The position numbers were made by a program, and so were the translations under genes. A DNA stretch of 64,000 bases, from contig NC_065895.1 of assembly GCF_905147045.1 (NCBI RefSeq), positions 11,599,001 through 11,663,000 of the forward strand. The letters run 5' to 3'. This DNA is from Nymphalis io. Lineage: Eukaryota > Arthropoda > Insecta > Lepidoptera > Nymphalidae. This document shows positions 61,309 through 64,000 of the stretch, one piece after another. Numbering within the stretch: position 1 is the first letter of the stretch; each line of letters opens with the position of its first letter. The notes beneath the pieces were generated by a model that was not told the DNA's origin, did not search any database, and saw only the letters and a program-made list of their open reading frames with translations.

Positions 61309-64000
61309 ATGTTTGAGCATTCAGTTAAAGTTCCCAGACATTATAAAGTAGCGGCAAATATATTTAAAAAAGCTTATACAGAAGGTGGCAGTGTAAAAAC
61401 TTTATTGTACGACGAAAAACTGAGGCATTTTGTAAGTATATTATGTATTAAAATATAAATATTTTTTATATATATTTAAGATTGAAGCGAAATTTGTATG
61501 AGTTATACGTATTTGCAGAGAACTAATGTGCTTTACGCACTCATAACGGAAACTATTAAACATGCTGTCGATATAGAAAAGATGTTTGAAAGTTGTGAAA
61601 TTTTGACAAAAGAACCGCGCTTAGATCCTTGGCTGGCAAAGATATTAGCCGCAGAGTTGCTTTTTGGAAAAAAGACATTGCCGGGAAAAAGCAAACCTGA
61701 GCTAACGATATTGTCTTACAAAGAGCAGTTAGAGAAAAACATACCAGAACATCAGGATGACTTGAAATCTAAAGGTAATATATATATTTTTTCTTTTACA
61801 GATTAATTCTGCAATATAGTACAGAGCAATGGCTGAAAATAAAGAGGGTCCTCTAATACCGAAACAAACACAGATGGCTGCTTTGGCATTGGCAAATTTA
61901 TTTTTGTATAGTGTCGCAATGTTTACTTTGCCTTTTGTAGCATTCTTTGGTGTTCGTCACATCCTAACTGACTATTATCCTACAGAGCCATTTATAAGAA
62001 CTTGCTGGTCGGTTGGTGCAGCAGTAGTTGTAGTTCAAATTATAGTGTGTCTTTATGCATATAAAGCATATCATGAAAAAGAGTATGATGAGGATGGTAA
62101 TGAAGTTGATCAACATGCTTACACACCATCAACTGTGCCAGAAAAAAGTTCATTAAATGTGAAACAAGATTAATGCTTGCGTTTCAGTGTTTCAAACATT
62201 CCGTTGCACTTGTGTTCAGTATTATTACCAAAAAATTTCTTTGTATCACAAAGTGTATGTGTTTAAGTGCAAATAAATAGCCTATTCATAATACCCTCTT
62301 TTATTTAATAGAGAAAGTTATTTAGAAAATTAAGTGAAAGTAGTTATTGGTTATGTCAACGGTCGGTTGTCTCAAAATATTAAGAAACAAACAAACTCAC
62401 TTTTGCATTTATGATATTAATATAGATCATGTTATGATGAAAAGAAAGATTAAACTTTATACTATGTATGGTGGATATTTACTTAGTAAAACTATGAATT
62501 GCAATGCATCTTTATTATTATTTGTAGTTAAATGTCCGATAAAACCTGTGCACCCTCCTACATATTGTATTAATTGCACTATATCAATAGATTTATGTTA
62601 CACAAATGCCAATTCAATCAATATAATGAAAGGTTTCAAATTTGCTTAATATCCTTATTTATTTCTACAAAAGGAAATATGCAATAATGATGAATATGAT
62701 ATAAAGCATTGCCTGTACACAAACAAAACCATTTTTTTTATTCTACATATTAATGGTTATCTGTGTAGTTGTTCGCAGACCTCGTTATGTGCGGATCAAT
62801 ACAAACCTCTTGGCCACTTCAGATGCCATTAGAGCCTTTCAAGATGAAGGATACAAGTTTATCAGATGCACGTCAGGAACCTACGATGATTATTTGCAGC
62901 AAATTCAAAGTCTAACAGAATATGACTTTACTCAAGATTATCATGTCAAGACCATGTTTGTATTTGCACCAGGAACTAAACTACATGAACATGATTTGTA
63001 TTTGGAAAATCAAATTATATTGCAAGATAAGGTATGTAATCATACTGTATAATCATCTATTACTGGTAGGCCTTTGTGCAAGCTCATCTGGGTAGGTACC
63101 ACCCACTCATCAGATATTCTACCGCAAAACAGCAGTACATGATATTGTTGTGTTCCGATTTGGAGGGTGAGTGAGCCAGTGTAATTACAAGGGACAAAAA
63201 ATCTTGGTTCCCAAGGTTGATGGCGCATTGGCTGTGTAAGCGATGGTTGACAATTTCATTCAATGGCAATATCTAAGTCGCGTTCAAGAGTGCCGCATTT
63301 TTGTGCCGCTTTAGGGTATCTTTTATTGACTTGCATACAAAATTTCAAGATTCTAAGTCAACGCGTTCAAGAGTTATATAAGCAAGAAAGTACAGTACAG
63401 TCGCGTAGAAAAGTTTAGGCTCAGGAATGTCAGCTGTCGGCTAGCTCTGTCGGCTAGTTTCAGCGACGTGTAAAACTACCACCCGTTTTAAATGTAGATT
63501 CTACCACAAATAACCGGCAAGAAATTCAGTAGTTACTCTTTTCCAACATTTCAAATACAAAATTATATCAATCATGAATCCATGAATATTTCACATTATT
63601 GTCTTAACCTCTCTTAATCTTATTTAGGCTACGGCCCTCGCCGTGCACCTCCTGGCGCCGCCATCAGGAAGCACAGTGCTGGACATGTGTGCAGCTCCTG
63701 GTATGAAAACTACGCAATGTGCAGCATATTTACGAAATCAGGTATAGGAATAATATCCCAGGATATTATTATGATTAAGATAAACTGGAAGACATTGTTA
63801 TAAATAGTTGCATAAATTCGTAATGTCATAAGTACTCCATAAATACAACACAAAAACAATTTTAATTCCTCTTATTTATGTATTATTTAATCATACGAAG
63901 GAAAAAAATTGATAATATTGGTGGCGATAACTATTTTATTTAACAGGGAAAAGTTTACGCTGTCGAAAGAAATGAAGACAGATACAAAACACTTTGTGAT
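61309..64000 (+). CDS. Nsun5: NSUN5-like rRNA cytosine-C5 methyltransferase, 3' end outside window
   Basis: Five exons visible: 61309-61431, 61519-61774, 62769-63031, 63628-63741, and 63947 to the window edge, all in phase. The translation follows NSUN5. The N-terminal helical segment includes KTLLYDEKLRHF and LAKILAAELLFGK. Next come RRPRYVRINT (the RNA-binding entry to the Rossmann core), HEHDLYLENQIILQDK, and the SAM-binding motif I DMCAAPGMKTT in exon 4, then GKVYAVERNEDRY. NSUN5 places m5C on 28S rRNA in the nucleolus (family knowledge). The catalytic cysteines lie beyond the window. The start ATG is the first in frame, with A at -3. For exon 3 the more obvious acceptor at 62777-62778 would break the frame; the acceptor at 62767-62768 keeps it. 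Intron 2 contains the VMA21-like gene. Confidence 0.9.
61829..62173 (+). CDS. Vma21: VMA21-like V-ATPase assembly integral membrane protein
   Basis: An intronless 114-aa protein with two hydrophobic segments: about residues 19-44 (LANLFLYSVAMFTLPFVAFF) and about 61-82 (SVGAAVVVVQIIVCLYAY). They flank a short loop, and a hydrophilic acidic tail ends in KQD. This two-TM layout, size and lysine-containing C-terminus fit VMA21, the ER chaperone for assembly of the V-ATPase membrane sector (family knowledge). The ATG has G at -3 and G at +4. The gene lies wholly in NSUN5 intron 2 on the same strand. A splice-acceptor-like pyrimidine tract ending in AG at 61800-61801 precedes it by 27 nt, which suggests its 5' UTR may be spliced from an upstream NSUN5 exon. 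The tail is longer than in human VMA21. Confidence 0.82.
   Translation: MAENKEGPLIPKQTQMAALALANLFLYSVAMFTLPFVAFFGVRHILTDYYPTEPFIRTCWSVGAAVVVVQIIVCLYAYKAYHEKEYDEDGNEVDQHAYTPSTVPEKSSLNVKQD
62272..62277 (+). terminator. Polyadenylation signal of the VMA21-like gene
   Basis: AATAAA lies 99 nt after the VMA21 stop and about 490 nt before NSUN5 exon 3, so a VMA21 transcript can end inside the NSUN5 intron. Confidence 0.6.
63061..63290 (-). repeat. Interspersed repeat, family B (NSUN5 intron 3)
   Basis: Minus-strand copy: ACTGGTAGGCCTTTGTGCAA through GGAGGGTGAGTGAGCCAGTG to GCGCATTGGCTGTGTAAGCG. Confidence 0.7.

Noticed and set aside
61775..61801. A 27-base GT..AG 'intron' in NSUN5/VMA21
   Set aside because: Too short for a spliceosomal intron, and joining across it puts a stop directly in frame. 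The donor and acceptor more likely serve different transcripts.

Overview
This is a 64 kb piece of an AT-rich insect nuclear genome, almost certainly from a butterfly or moth. The evidence is intron-split genes with GT-AG boundaries, a White protein whose N-terminus and transmembrane half read as lepidopteran, and dense tRNA-derived SINEs, RTE-type LINE fragments and Tc1/mariner remnants. The species cannot be fixed from the sequence alone.

Layout. Positions 1-6745 lie downstream of the first gene and hold repeats: a decayed mariner at 1442-1822, two SINE families, and a 5'-truncated RTE-type LINE at 3903-5695 with a 13-bp target-site duplication. From 33516 down to 6998 on the minus strand is white, the eye-pigment-precursor ABC transporter half. 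I resolve it into 13 coding exons whose phases all join, 686 codons in total. Its large introns 1, 3, 4 and 10 are repeat-rich. Positions 33.5-45.1 kb are intergenic and contain a complete but doubly inactivated Tc1-like transposon (38923-40540) and two CTCF-like motifs. From 60398 down to 45118 on the minus strand is the class IA PI3-kinase catalytic subunit (p110, Pi3K92E type), resolved into 19 coding exons and 1056 codons. Its third intron carries a complete antisense gene, an LRRC23-like leucine-rich-repeat protein (55891-57978, plus strand, 4 exons), and an unidentified broken minus-strand reading frame (58254-58774).

A divergent promoter interval of about 0.9 kb separates p110 from an NSUN5-like rRNA cytosine-5 methyltransferase that starts at 61309 and runs off the right edge. 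The intronless VMA21-like V-ATPase assembly factor gene (61829-62173) sits on the same strand inside NSUN5 intron 2, with its own polyadenylation signal. The NSUN5 exon 2 reading frame closes only 22 bases before the VMA21 start codon, so shared or dicistronic transcription is plausible.

The genes do not form one pathway: pigment transport, insulin/PI3K signalling, a ciliary or flagellar radial-spoke protein, rRNA modification and V-ATPase assembly. I see no operon, CRISPR array, tRNA or rRNA gene, or evident new multi-gene system. The most informative observations are the gene-in-gene arrangements at 55-63 kb, a three-level nest of retroelements at 49.4-49.9 kb, and a SINE 3' tail that resembles the local LINE 3' tail.
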